Assembly: GCA_022779465.1 (NCBI GenBank)
Contig: JALFTB010000035.1
Location: 14,196-78,195, forward strand
Source of the DNA: CAG-533 sp022779465
Lineage (GTDB): Bacteria; Bacillota_I; Bacilli_A; RF39; UBA660
Length of the DNA: 64,000 nucleotides
Direction of reading: 5' to 3'
The notes under the pieces were generated by a model that did not search any database, was not told the origin of the DNA, and worked only from the letters and a program-made list of their open reading frames with translations. Positions 25,603 through 34,659 of the stretch are shown here, piece by piece (position 1 is the first letter of the stretch; every line of letters begins with the position of its first letter). Made by a program: the position numbers and the translations under genes.

Positions 25603-27937
25603 AGTTTTCAATAATTTCTAATCCTTCGTCTTTAATGAATGAAATAAATTTTGTTTTGAAATCTAGTAACTCATCAGATGTTAATGTCTTTTCGTTTGAT
25701 CCAACTGTGTAACGAATAGTAATCTTTTTAGTTGTTTCTTCTAAATAGATATCTATTAATTCTCTATTCATGATTATTGGACTAGTAAATTTATTTAAAG
25801 TATTATCTAAATCTTGATAGAATGTTCCACGTTTAGTTATGATTGTATAATCTAAATAAGAACTTGGATATTTACTAATATCTTGATATTGATATGTTAC
25901 TGGTTCAACATTTTCATACTTTTCAAAATCTAAATCAATTACAACAAATGATTTTTTCTTTGATATAGCATTACTTACTTGTCTATTAAATACATTAATA
26001 TGACCAATAATGTTATTATTAACAACTATAGATAAATTTAATTCTGGATTATAGTAATTATCGCATTCATCTTTTAAGAATTTGATATTAACGTTCTTTA
26101 ATTGACTAAATAAGTTATAAACAATTTCTTTAGCTAGATAATAACCTTCTTTTAGATTATTATTGTTTCTTGTTAGTAAAATACTTAGATGTCTTTCTTG
26201 ATTTTCACCTTGAACGGTTGTACCAATTTCGAATAAACCAAATTCATCATAAGTTTTAATGTTAATAGAAGCTGCTTCTAACATGCTTAATGATAAATCT
26301 TTTCTTAAGATATTATCTTCAGTTTTACCTAATAGTTTAGTATTATCAAATTCAACATTTATTTTCTTTAAAAATGATGTTTTATTCCATAAATATGTAT
26401 GAATTTCACTTAAGTTATATTTAGTAGCTAAATAATTTTTTACTTCATATTCAGTGTCATATGTTGTTTCTGGAGTACCAAAGGTCATTGCCATTTTTAA
26501 TGGTACTTTATTAAAGTTTTCATAACCATAAATACGAGATATTTCTTCGATTACATCAGCAGCAATACTTATATCTTTAGTTGATCTAAAGGTTGGTGCA
26601 ATTACTTCAAATGAGTTAGTTTTATTTTCTACTTTAAATGATAGTGATTCTAAAATATCCATTACGGTTTTGTCATCAATATCAAATCCCATATATTTAT
26701 ATAGATAACTTTTATCTAGGGTTATATGGTTTTCTTCTTGAACTGTTGGATAGATATCAGTCATAGCAGTACCAAGGGTTGCATCAGGATTTTCATCTTT
26801 TAATAACTTAATGAATCTTCTAGTAGCAATAATTGCCATGTTTGGATCTAGGCTTTTTTCATATCTGGCACTTGCTTCAGTTCTTAGTCCTAATCTTATT
26901 GCTGTTTTTCTTACGGTTGAGGCTTCAAAGCAAGCAGATTCTAAAACAATACTATTAGTGTCTTCTACGATTTCACTATCTAAGCCACCCATTACTCCGG
27001 CAACTGCAAAGTATTTACCACCATTTTTAATCATTAGATCTTGATTTGTTAACTTTCTTTCATTGCCATCTAGAGTTGTGTATGTACTTCCTTCTTCAGC
27101 TAGACCTACTTCGATGTCTTTTACGACTCTTGAATCGAAAGCGTGCATTGGTTGGCCTAGTTCTAACATTAAGTAGTTAGTTAAATCTACAATTAAATCG
27201 ATGCTTCTCATACCAGCATAGTATAAGAATATTTGCATCCAAACTGGTGTTACATTGTTAGTTATATTATCTATTTTAGTACCAACATAGCGGTAACATA
27301 AATCCGGATTATTAATTTTAATTTTTAGTTTTTCACCTTCGGTTTGATTTTCTACTAAATCAAGTGGTATTAATTTATGACCAGTAATTGCAGCTATTTC
27401 CCTAGCAATACCATAATGACCCCATAAGTCTGGTCTATGAGTTAAACTTTTATTATCAATTTCAACAATTATGTCTTCTACTGGGAATAGTTTTTTGAAA
27501 TCTTCACCAATTGGAGTATTATCGGGTAATTCAATTATTCCTGAATGATCATCACTGATGCCAAGTTCTTTACCACTACACATCATACCATATGAATCTA
27601 CTCCAACCAATGGTCTTTTACTGATTTCAATATCACCAATATGACCACCAATTTTTATACAAGCACTTATTAAACCAACTCTAACATTGGGAGCACCACA
27701 AACTATTTGAAGAATTTCTTTACCAGTATCAACTTTTAAAATATGTAATTTTTTTGATTCTGGGTGATCATTGCATTCGATAATTTTAGCTGTTACTACT
27801 CCATCGAATTGATTTCCTTTAACTTCAACGCCTTCTACTTCAGCAGTTCTAATTGTGAATTTATCCCAGATTGAAAGGAAATCGATATCTTCACTTTTTT
27901 CAATATGTTTTTTTAGTATATTACATGATATTTTCAT
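25601..27937 (-). CDS. pheT: Phenylalanyl-tRNA synthetase beta subunit
   Basis: 778 residues. N-terminal EMAP-II-like tRNA-binding domain (~40-150: GVVTAKIIECNDHPESKKLHI in parts, VCGAPNVR), B3/B4 editing domain (ITGHKLIPLDLV, AGMRSIDLIVDLTNYLMLELGQPMHAFD in parts), B5 domain, the catalytic-like core (EISRIYGYENFNKVPL) and the C-terminal ferredoxin-fold anticodon-binding domain (SSYLDYTIITKRGTFYQDL). Partner of pheS, located 9 bp upstream in the same unit, under the Phe T-box at 28975-29182. Confidence 0.97.
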   Translation of the reverse strand: MKISCNILKKHIEKSEDIDFLSIWDKFTIRTAEVEGVEVKGNQFDGVVTAKIIECNDHPESKKLHILKVDTGKEILQIVCGAPNVRVGLISACIKIGGHIGDIEISKRPLVGVDSYGMMCSGKELGISDDHSGIIELPDNTPIGEDFKKLFPVEDIIVEIDNKSLTHRPDLWGHYGIAREIAAITGHKLIPLDLVENQTEGEKLKIKINNPDLCYRYVGTKIDNITNNVTPVWMQIFLYYAGMRSIDLIVDLTNYLMLELGQPMHAFDSRVVKDIEVGLAEEGSTYTTLDGNERKLTNQDLMIKNGGKYFAVAGVMGGLDSEIVEDTNSIVLESACFEASTVRKTAIRLGLRTEASARYEKSLDPNMAIIATRRFIKLLKDENPDATLGTAMTDIYPTVQEENHITLDKSYLYKYMGFDIDDKTVMDILESLSFKVENKTNSFEVIAPTFRSTKDISIAADVIEEISRIYGYENFNKVPLKMAMTFGTPETTYDTEYEVKNYLATKYNLSEIHTYLWNKTSFLKKINVEFDNTKLLGKTEDNILRKDLSLSMLEAASINIKTYDEFGLFEIGTTVQGENQERHLSILLTRNNNNLKEGYYLAKEIVYNLFSQLKNVNIKFLKDECDNYYNPELNLSIVVNNNIIGHINVFNRQVSNAISKKKSFVVIDLDFEKYENVEPVTYQYQDISKYPSSYLDYTIITKRGTFYQDLDNTLNKFTSPIIMNRELIDIYLEETTKKITIRYTVGSNEKTLTSDELLDFKTKFISFIKDEGLEIIEN

Positions 27938-27945
27938 ATTTTCAC

Positions 27946-28956
27946 CTACCTTACATTAAAGTTTTCTAAGTATCTTAAATCTCCTGAATTAAGTACTCTT
28001 ATATCATTAATTTTATATTTCATCATTGCCAATCTTGTTAAACCAATCCCAAAGGCAAAGCCACTATATTTTGTGCTATCTATACCACTTTCTTCTAAGA
28101 CATTTGGATGAATCATTCCACATGGACATAATTCTAACCAACCAGAATTTTTACATGTTGGACATCCTTTACCATCACAGATTGTACATGAACAATCTAA
28201 TTCAAAACCTGGTTCAGTAAATGGGAAATAACCTGGTCTTAATCTAACTTTAATATCTTTATGGAATACTTCTTTTAAAATTCCTTCCATGGTATAAATA
28301 AGATTACTAATTGAAATTTTTTCATCAATTACCATACCTTCTAATTGGAAGAATGTATTTTCATGGCATGCATCTAAATCTTCATTACGGAAGCATCTTC
28401 CTGGAGCACATAGTTTAATTGGTGCACCATGTTTTTGCATTCCTCTTACTTGAAGGGCACTTGTTTGAGTACGTAAAAGCATACCATTATCTAACCAATA
28501 TGTATCTTGCATATCACGTGCTGGATGTGTTTTAGGAACATTTAAAGCTTCAAAGTTATAATATTCAGTTTCCATTTCAGGACCAGATAATACCATGAAT
28601 CCCATGTTTTTTAGAATGTTTGATACTTCTCTACCAACAAGTGTAACTGGATGCAAAGAACCATGTTTACATTTGCAAGGAATAGTTGGATCAAATGTTA
28701 ATACTTCTTTACTATTTGATGCTTCGTCTAATTTAGTTGTAAATAATTCTTCAAAGTCTTTTTTGATCTTATTAAATAATGGACCATATTCCTTTTTGTC
28801 TTCAACTGACATATTTTTGATTTCTGACATGTAATTAGCTAATTCACTCTTTTTTCCTAAATATTTAGATTTAATATTTAAGAAATCATTTTCATTTTTG
28901 ATTAGATCAGCTTCTTGTTTAGCTCTTTCTACTAAATCTTTTAATTGTTCTTTCAT
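27946..28956 (-). CDS. pheS: Phenylalanyl-tRNA synthetase alpha subunit
   Basis: 336 residues with the N-terminal coiled-coil (LVERAKQEADLIKNE) and class II synthetase motifs: GREVSNILKNMGF, motif 2 PIKLCAPGRCFRNEDLDACHE (in two parts), FFQLEGMVID, and motif 3 GIGLTRLAMMKYKINDIR. A four-Cys cluster CSCTICDGKGCPTCKNSG near residue 260-275 is a zinc-like insertion; this is seen in some Firmicute PheS. The ATG at 28954-28956 is chosen because GGAGGT lies 4 nt upstream; an in-frame ATG inside that site is rejected. Confidence 0.97.
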   Translation of the reverse strand: MKEQLKDLVERAKQEADLIKNENDFLNIKSKYLGKKSELANYMSEIKNMSVEDKKEYGPLFNKIKKDFEELFTTKLDEASNSKEVLTFDPTIPCKCKHGSLHPVTLVGREVSNILKNMGFMVLSGPEMETEYYNFEALNVPKTHPARDMQDTYWLDNGMLLRTQTSALQVRGMQKHGAPIKLCAPGRCFRNEDLDACHENTFFQLEGMVIDEKISISNLIYTMEGILKEVFHKDIKVRLRPGYFPFTEPGFELDCSCTICDGKGCPTCKNSGWLELCPCGMIHPNVLEESGIDSTKYSGFAFGIGLTRLAMMKYKINDIRVLNSGDLRYLENFNVR

Positions 28957-28974
28957 TTTTACCTCCATTAAAAA

Positions 28975-29182
28975 AATTCATAAACTAAAGGACGACTTAT
29001 AGCCGTGGTACCACCTTAATTCATGAATTACATGCTCTTATTCGGATAACGCCCGTCTGCGATTAATGCTCCTATATTGAAATTCATTACATACTTTAAT
29101 TTATAAATACTCTCAGCTAATAATATTTACTCTCTTTAAATTGGTATGTAACTACTTAGATATATTCTTCGCATTACAATTT
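28975..29182 (-). promoter_or_regulatory. T-box riboswitch, Phe specifier, controlling pheST
   Basis: The minus strand carries the T-box core GGTGGTACCACG (at 29004-29015), Stem I features (AGAGAGT, GAGAGTA), and a specifier loop reading GAA-T-TTC-A in which TTC (29079-29081) is a Phe codon, matching the downstream gene. A terminator can form between AATTCATGAATTAAGG and CCTTTAGTTTATGAATT followed by T7, just before the GGAGGT of pheS; the T-box sequence would form the competing antiterminator when uncharged tRNA-Phe binds. Confidence 0.95.
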
Positions 29183-29184
29183 TG

Positions 29185-29213
29185 ATTTTAACATTAAATA
29201 ATCGTTAAGTCAA
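29185..29213 (-). promoter_or_regulatory. Promoter of the pheST T-box leader
   Basis: TTGACT (29208-29213), 17-nt spacer, TAAAAT (29185-29190) on the minus strand, ending just before Stem I. Confidence 0.85.
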
Positions 29214-29216
29214 TTG

Positions 29217-29822
29217 TTAATATGCAGTATTTATGTAGGTTTTATAGTTATCATAAGGGATTTCTTCATATTTTTCATTATATGGATGAGATATTTTAAT
29301 TTTAGTTGTATCTTTACTATATAAATTATTTAAATTATTTGTAGATACTCCAACTACTTCATTATTTTGATAATAAACAAAAGAAATTGATAGTTCATTT
29401 AATGTAAATTTTGAATTGTTAGTAACATATACTTCGTAATTACCTTCAGCGTTGTGTGTTTCTAAATTTATATCATTTTCATAAGTATCTTGATATTTAG
29501 AAATATTAGGGATAACTTCAATAGTTTTGGAATCATAATTATTGGGTGTTTTAAATAATTGATAAACTATTTCATGATTAGGAGTAATTGCATTAATTGT
29601 TGATTCATCTTCAGATATTTTATTTTTATCTTTGTCATAAAAAATAGTTTTGATAGTTAAATCTATATTTTCTTTATTCTTATTAGTTATAAAGTATATT
29701 AAACGATTATCTTTACCAGTTGCTTCTTTGATATTTATATTTCCTTTTAGGGAGTCATCACCTTTTTTTGTGCAGCCAAATGTACATAATAAACACAATA
29801 ATAATATAAGCATTTTTTTCAT
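29217..29822 (-). CDS. Predicted lipoprotein (FxLYD-like domain)
   Basis: 201 residues with a type II signal peptide: MKKMLILLLCLLCTFGC, lipobox CTFGC with Cys17. The mature part has two beta-rich units; the second (YEVYVTNNSKFTLNELSISFVYYQ in parts, VVGVSTNNLNNLYSKDTTKIKI) reads like an FxLYD domain, in which a conserved N-x-S/T pattern marks small extracytoplasmic beta sandwiches. Function unknown. It ends only 4 bp from the pheS leader promoter, and it has a GATAC-like weak site before its ATG. Confidence 0.78.
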   Translation of the reverse strand: MKKMLILLLCLLCTFGCTKKGDDSLKGNINIKEATGKDNRLIYFITNKNKENIDLTIKTIFYDKDKNKISEDESTINAITPNHEIVYQLFKTPNNYDSKTIEVIPNISKYQDTYENDINLETHNAEGNYEVYVTNNSKFTLNELSISFVYYQNNEVVGVSTNNLNNLYSKDTTKIKISHPYNEKYEEIPYDNYKTYINTAY

Positions 29823-29844
29823 TGTATCACCTATCTTTATTATA

Positions 29845-29867
29845 CAAAAAAAGACACAATGTGTCTT
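29845..29867 (-). terminator. Terminator after the YfcC-like transporter gene
   Basis: AAGACAC/GTGTCTT with a three-base loop and T7 on the minus strand. Confidence 0.8.
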
Positions 29868-29873
29868 CTTTAA

Positions 29874-31271
29874 TTAACAAATAATTAATAATAATACAAC
29901 AATTATTGCTAACATAATAAGTAAGAATTTCCAAATATATTTCATCCATTCTTTATATGAGATTCCTAAGTATGATAATCCCATTAAAAGGATGGCTGAA
30001 GATGGAATGAAAAATCCTACATAACCATATGTTAATTGTAATATTAAAGCAATTTGATCTGTTAAGTCTGCAAATTTAGTTGTTAAGAATGTTCCAATTA
30101 AATTAACAGTGTATGAATATTCTACAGTAAATGCTGATGTTAATAATCCTGAAATTGTAGTTAGCAATACATTAAATTTATCACTTAATGAGATAATCCA
30201 ATTTACAATTGTAGGGATTACTGGGAACATAGCTGTGAATTCTAATGTTAAGTAAGATAATAATAGTAATACTACCATTTTACCTACTTTTTTAAATCCT
30301 TCACCATATGCTGTAATAAATTCATCCATACTGATATGATAAATCCATTTTACTAATAATGAAGCGATTAACATAATGATTTGAATACCAAAGATATCCC
30401 AAGAGCCAAATTCTTTAACAGATCCTAAAATATATCCGAAGATTGGTGAATCAAATACTTCATATTGTAAAATGTTTTCTGTTGCTGTTTTAAACCAAGT
30501 AATGCCAAATACTTCTTCCCATGGTAAATATGCCATGATAGATACTATAGCTGTTAAAACAAGTACTATAGCTAAAGGCCATACTTTGTCTTTTTTAGTA
30601 ACATTAGTTTCTTCAAACATATCTTTAATTTCTTCGTCTTTTGTAGGTTTATGTTTAACAAGACGTAATACAGTAAAGATATTAAATACAACATATGTTA
30701 AACCAAATACTAATAATTTAGCCCATAATAATGTACTATATTCTACTGATAAGTATTGAACATTAACTCCTACAATTTTAGTACTATATACTGTACCTAA
30801 AGCACCAACTAATATAGAACCAAATGTTGTAACGAATGCTGTAATTTTATCTAAGCCCATTTTTCTCATTATTGTAATAAAGAATGGAACAACAGCTATT
30901 AATAAAATGTATTCATTTGTTACAGCAGAAATTGCAGCAATAATGAACGAAACTACTAATGTGAATAATATTTCCTTTCCTTTAAATGTTTCTGCCATTT
31001 TTGCAGTTAATTTTTGGTATCCGGCAGTTTTAGATAATACTTGATAGAAACCACCTAAGACAAATAAGAATGTTACTAATACAGTAAAATAATACATTCC
31101 TAATAATCCATAAGTGAAGAAATCAAATATACCAACTCTTGTTATATCATTTGAAGTTAATTCAGCACCAGAGAAATATCCTTGGGGAATAACCCATGTT
31201 AATAAAACAGAAATTAGTACCATGATACCTGCAATCTTAACTAAATCATGTTTTTCTGCAAATTTTTTCAT
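29874..31271 (-). CDS. YfcC/DcuC-family (C4-dicarboxylate or basic amino-acid) carrier
   Basis: 465 residues with about 12-13 membrane helices. The start (HDLVKIAGIMVLISVLLTWVIPQG, here in parts) with a periplasmic loop, VLGGFYQVLSKTAGYQKL, AISAVTNEYILLIAVVPFF and the second-half EFTAMFPVIPTIV fit the PF03606 (DcuC/YfcC) family of secondary carriers. The substrate cannot be read from sequence; dicarboxylates and arginine/ornithine are the known types. A very good AGGAGG precedes the ATG and TATAAT occurs ~20 nt further up. It stands alone between terminators. Confidence 0.82.
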   Translation of the reverse strand: MKKFAEKHDLVKIAGIMVLISVLLTWVIPQGYFSGAELTSNDITRVGIFDFFTYGLLGMYYFTVLVTFLFVLGGFYQVLSKTAGYQKLTAKMAETFKGKEILFTLVVSFIIAAISAVTNEYILLIAVVPFFITIMRKMGLDKITAFVTTFGSILVGALGTVYSTKIVGVNVQYLSVEYSTLLWAKLLVFGLTYVVFNIFTVLRLVKHKPTKDEEIKDMFEETNVTKKDKVWPLAIVLVLTAIVSIMAYLPWEEVFGITWFKTATENILQYEVFDSPIFGYILGSVKEFGSWDIFGIQIIMLIASLLVKWIYHISMDEFITAYGEGFKKVGKMVVLLLLSYLTLEFTAMFPVIPTIVNWIISLSDKFNVLLTTISGLLTSAFTVEYSYTVNLIGTFLTTKFADLTDQIALILQLTYGYVGFFIPSSAILLMGLSYLGISYKEWMKYIWKFLLIMLAIIVVLLLIIC

Positions 31272-31342
31272 TTCTAACCTCCTCTATTAACATTATAACA
31301 TTATTAGATATAAATAAAAAAGTTTTTTTGCATTTTTCGACT

Positions 31343-31369
31343 AAAAAAAGCCTATAATTAGGCTTTTTT
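31343..31369 (-). terminator. Terminator after lysS
   Basis: AAAAAAGCCTA/TAGGCTTTTTT, 11-bp stem with an ATTA loop; overlaps the lysS 3' end. Confidence 0.88.
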
Positions 31370-32842
31370 CTTCATTGTTGGGAATAATATTACGTCTCTG
31401 ATGCTTGTTGATTCAGTAAAGAACATAACTAAACGATCAATTCCGTATCCAATTCCACCTGCTGGAGGCATTCCATATTCTAAAGCTTCGATGAAATCCA
31501 TATCAATATCGTTAGCTTCATCGTTACCAAGTTCTCTTTCTTTTAATTGATCTTCAAATCTTTCTAATTGGTCAATAGGATCATTTAACTCAGTATACGC
31601 ATTTGCAAATTCTTTACCACCAATAAATAATTCAAAACGATCTACAAAACGAGGATCTTCTGGATTTCTTTTAGTTAATGGAGATATTTCAACTGGATGA
31701 CCATATAAGAATGTTGGTTGGATTAAGGTTTCTTCAACGTATTTTTCAAAGAATAAATTAATAATATGTCCAACGCTCTTTTGATGTTCTTCAACTTCAA
31801 TATTATGTTCTTTAGCTAATTCTAAAGCTTCTTCTATTGTCATTTCTTTTTGGAAATCAATTCCAGTTTGTTCTTTGATAGCATCTACCATGCTAACTCT
31901 TTTCCATGGACCTTCTAAATCAATTTCATTGTCATTCCAGTTATATGTATATTTTCCAAATACTTCTTTAGCAATGGTTTTAAACATATTTTCTGTCATT
32001 TCCATCATACCTTCTAGATTTGAATATGCTTGATATGCTTCCATTAAGGTAAATTCTGGATTATGCATTGGATCCATACCTTCATTTCTAAAGGTTCTAC
32101 CAATTTCATAAACTGATTCCATACCACCAACTAATAGTCTTTTTAAAGGTAATTCTAAGGCTATTCTAAGGTACATATCCATATCTTGAGTATTATGATG
32201 AGTTATGAATGGTCTAGCAGATGCTCCGGTTAAAAGGGTATTTAAAATAGGGGTTTCAACTTCAGTAAATCCACGATTATCCATAAAGTTTTGTATACAT
32301 CTAATAATTCTAGGTCTAGTAAAAGCTACTTTTTTAGAATCTTCATTCATGATTAAGTCAACATATCTACGACGATATCTTTCTTCAATATCAGTTAAGC
32401 CATGGAACTTTTCAGGTAATGGTCTTAAGGCTTTTACTAAATGAGTATATTCTTGGCATTTTAAAGTTATTTCACCAGTTTGGGTTTTCATAACTTTACC
32501 AGTTACACCAACAATATCACCAATGTCGGCAGTCTTAAATAGTGTATAAGTTTCTTCTCCTACATCATTAATAGAAATATAAATTTGAATTTTACCACTT
32601 TTATCTTGAATACTGAAGAATGATGCTTTACCCATTTTACGAATAAACATAATTCTTCCTGCTACTGTATAGACATCATTAATGTTTTCAAATGCATCAT
32701 GTTCGACACCTTGATATTTTTCTTTGATTTCAGCGGCTAAAGCGGTTCTTTCAAAGCGATGACCAAATGGATCAATTCCTTGTTCTCTAATTTTTTGAGC
32801 TTTTTCTCTTCTAATTAATTCTTGATCAGTAAATTCTCTCAT
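31358..32842 (-). CDS. lysS: Lysyl-tRNA synthetase, class II
   Basis: 494 residues: OB-fold anticodon-binding domain (YTVAGRIMFIRKMGKASFF in parts, ~60-150) and class II core with motif 1 FMDNRGFTEVETPIL, motif 2 VYEIGRTFRNEGMDPMHNPEFT (in parts), and motif 3 GYGIDRLVMFFTESTSIRDV near the end. Full length for the family. Charges tRNA-Lys. It is controlled by its own T-box (32860-33067), whose specifier AAA agrees with the product. Confidence 0.97.
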   Translation of the reverse strand: MREFTDQELIRREKAQKIREQGIDPFGHRFERTALAAEIKEKYQGVEHDAFENINDVYTVAGRIMFIRKMGKASFFSIQDKSGKIQIYISINDVGEETYTLFKTADIGDIVGVTGKVMKTQTGEITLKCQEYTHLVKALRPLPEKFHGLTDIEERYRRRYVDLIMNEDSKKVAFTRPRIIRCIQNFMDNRGFTEVETPILNTLLTGASARPFITHHNTQDMDMYLRIALELPLKRLLVGGMESVYEIGRTFRNEGMDPMHNPEFTLMEAYQAYSNLEGMMEMTENMFKTIAKEVFGKYTYNWNDNEIDLEGPWKRVSMVDAIKEQTGIDFQKEMTIEEALELAKEHNIEVEEHQKSVGHIINLFFEKYVEETLIQPTFLYGHPVEISPLTKRNPEDPRFVDRFELFIGGKEFANAYTELNDPIDQLERFEDQLKERELGNDEANDIDMDFIEALEYGMPPAGGIGYGIDRLVMFFTESTSIRDVILFPTMKKKA

Positions 32843-32859
32843 AATAATCCTTCTTTCTA

Positions 32860-33067
32860 AAATAAAAAAAGTTAATGATTAAAGGGACGAATAGTCGTGG
32901 TACCACCCTTCTTCAATCATTAACTGATCCTCTTAATTGATAACGGTAATTTACCGGATAACTCACTCCAAGGTTTTTATTCATATTACTTTACTATTAA
33001 CTTACACCAACCGTTAACTCTCTATAAGTAAGACATAATATTACTCGTCCTCTTCTTTGATTTATGC
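32860..33067 (-). promoter_or_regulatory. T-box riboswitch, Lys specifier, controlling lysS
   Basis: Minus strand: T-box core GGTGGTACCACG (32896-32907), an AGAGAGT element, and a specifier loop GAA-T-AAA-A with AAA (32976-32978), a Lys codon; the layout matches the pheS leader base for base around the specifier. The terminator pairs GTTAATGATTGAAGAAGGG with CCCTTTAATCATTAAC followed by T7 (32871-32924). Confidence 0.95.
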
Positions 33068-33071
33068 CTAG

Positions 33072-33100
33072 ATAATACTATAAAAAATATAATTTGTCAA
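33072..33100 (-). promoter_or_regulatory. Promoter of the lysS T-box leader
   Basis: TTGACA (33095-33100), 17-nt spacer, TATTAT (33072-33077) on the minus strand; consensus -35. Confidence 0.87.
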
Positions 33101-33148
33101 ACAGAATATTTTATTTTTATTTACATAATTTATATAGAGGTGATTTTA

Positions 33149-33487
33149 ATGAATGGTGCTTATTATCCAAATGCTAATTATCAAGGAGATATGAATTTAA
33201 ATAATGCTCCTATTGGTAATGATGTTGATAATGAACAAAGTTATATTGAAAATATTTTAAGATTAAATAAAGGAAAAAGGGCTAAGGCATATTTTTCTTT
33301 TCCGGATTCTAACACTTGGAGAGATAAAATATTTGAAGGTATTATTGAAGAAGCTGGTAAAGATCATTTAGTTATGAGTGATCCTAAGACTGGTAAATGG
33401 CAACTAATTTTACTAATCTATCTTAACTTTGTAGAGTTTGATGAAAAGATTGTTTATAATCATTCTTATTCAGAGATAACTTATTAG
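33149..33487 (+). CDS. gerQ: GerQ (YwdL)-like spore coat protein
   Basis: 112 residues. The core EQSYIENILRLNKGKRAKAYFSFPDS (in parts) ... FEGIIEEAGKDHLVMSDPKTGKWQLILLIYLNFVEFDE matches GerQ of Bacillus, an inner coat protein crosslinked by Tgl and needed for CwlJ-dependent germination. The N-terminal Gln/Pro-rich tail of Bacillus GerQ is short here (~30 residues). Start at 33149 is chosen since GAGGTG lies 6 nt upstream. It is divergent from lysS and its 3' end overlaps the convergent metallo-hydrolase gene by 18 bp. Together with cwlD it hints at spore formation or a retained remnant of it. Confidence 0.88.
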   Translation: MNGAYYPNANYQGDMNLNNAPIGNDVDNEQSYIENILRLNKGKRAKAYFSFPDSNTWRDKIFEGIIEEAGKDHLVMSDPKTGKWQLILLIYLNFVEFDEKIVYNHSYSEITY

Positions 33488-33985
33488 ATTGTTTATTTCT
33501 TCTTTTAATGTTGTTTTAGGACCATGACCAGGATATATAATTATGTCTTGGTCATATTTTATTATTTGAGAAATACTTTTTTGCATTTCTTGAAAATTTC
33601 CAGAAGGTAAATCATATCTTCCGATGCTTCCTTTAAAAATAAAATCTCCACAAAATAGATTTTTATCAAAGAGATAACTTACTAAATCACTTTTATGTCC
33701 AGGAGTTTTGATAACTTTAAAAGAGAATGAACCGATGGTGTTAATATCTTCTTTTAAGTTGGAGATATCATAGACGGGACAGTTATATTTTTCTTTTATA
33801 GTGTTTAATGCTCCTATATGATCAAAGTGATGATGGGTAATTAGAATACCAATTACTTCTTTATTTATTTCGTTTATTATTTTATTTGGTTCTTCTCCGG
33901 GGTCTATTATTAGAGTTTGATTATTTTTAGTCAAGATATAACAGTTAGTTTGTAATGGTCCTACTACGATAGTTTTAATTTCCAT
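33470..33985 (-). CDS. MBL-fold metallo-hydrolase (glyoxalase II-like)
   Basis: 171 residues with THHHFDHIGAL (metal-binding His/Asp, ~50-60), the later TPGHKSDLVSYLF, LFCGDFIFKGSIGRYDL and IYPGHGPKTTL, which make up the binuclear metal site of the YcbL/GloB-like hydroxyacyl-thiol hydrolases. It lacks the C-terminal substrate-binding helices of true GloB, as do many bacterial short forms. Substrate unknown. Convergent with gerQ, with overlapping 3' ends. Confidence 0.9.
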   Translation of the reverse strand: MEIKTIVVGPLQTNCYILTKNNQTLIIDPGEEPNKIINEINKEVIGILITHHHFDHIGALNTIKEKYNCPVYDISNLKEDINTIGSFSFKVIKTPGHKSDLVSYLFDKNLFCGDFIFKGSIGRYDLPSGNFQEMQKSISQIIKYDQDIIIYPGHGPKTTLKEEINNLISYL

Positions 33986-34042
33986 TTTTTATCACCTTAG
34001 TAAGTATAACATAAAATATTTGTATTTTTTTGAATTATTATA

Positions 34043-34051
34043 TGCTATAAT
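34043..34051 (+). promoter_or_regulatory. Extended -10 promoter for the LemA-like gene
   Basis: TGCTATAAT (TGn plus perfect TATAAT at 34046-34051), ~17 nt before the ATG; no good -35, as expected for this class. Confidence 0.65.
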
Positions 34052-34067
34052 TATTTAAGGTGAAAGT

Positions 34068-34616
34068 ATGGATGGTATTATGACTATACTTCTTACAATT
34101 GTAATATTGGTAGGAGTAGTTACAATTATTTATATTGTTAATTTTAATAATTTACAAGCTTATAAGATTAAGATTAATGAAGCAGAAAGTATTATTGATG
34201 ATTTATTAAGAAAAAAATATGATAATTTATTATTAATTAAAGATGTTATTGTAGAAGAAACTGATGTTGATGCAAAGGTTTTTGATGAACTAAAAAAATT
34301 CAAAACTATGAATATTTCAAGTTTTGATTTTGAAAGAAAACTTACAGAAATTAATAATTTAATTGATAAAATTAAATCTGATTATGAAAATTTAAATAGT
34401 GATGTTAGATTTAATAATTATTATACAGAAATTTATGAATGTAATGAAAAATTAGAAGCTACTAAGAGTTTTTATAATAAATATACTAATTTATTAAATA
34501 AAACAATTAAGAAGTTCCCTTCAAATATTATTGCTTTTATTCATCATATTAAAGTACAGACTTTCTTTGATGGAAAAGATATGTTTGATGATGATATAAA
34601 TGATTTTAAGTTATAA
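34068..34616 (+). CDS. lemA: LemA-family protein
   Basis: 182 residues: a membrane helix (~4-26) followed by a long helical bundle. The C-terminal FYNKYTNLLNKTIKKFPSN (~140-158) and the final TFFDGKDMFDDD are the LemA hallmarks. Function of LemA is unsettled; in this family it sits in the membrane with its helices outside. The usual partner (HtpX or TPM protein) is not adjacent. AGGTGA precedes the ATG by 4 nt. The gene ends at a strong hairpin terminator. Confidence 0.87.
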   Translation: MDGIMTILLTIVILVGVVTIIYIVNFNNLQAYKIKINEAESIIDDLLRKKYDNLLLIKDVIVEETDVDAKVFDELKKFKTMNISSFDFERKLTEINNLIDKIKSDYENLNSDVRFNNYYTEIYECNEKLEATKSFYNKYTNLLNKTIKKFPSNIIAFIHHIKVQTFFDGKDMFDDDINDFKL

Positions 34617-34653
34617 AAAAGGATTAATCATATGATTAGTCCTTTATTTTTTA
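34617..34653. terminator. Strong hairpin terminator after lemA, usable in both directions
   Basis: AAAGGATTAATCA/TGATTAGTCCTTT (one G-U pair) with a TA loop; T-rich on both outer sides. On the plus strand it ends lemA; on the minus strand it would end anything transcribed leftward from 34.7-35.1 kb. Confidence 0.85.
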
Positions 34654-34659
34654 TCTTAA

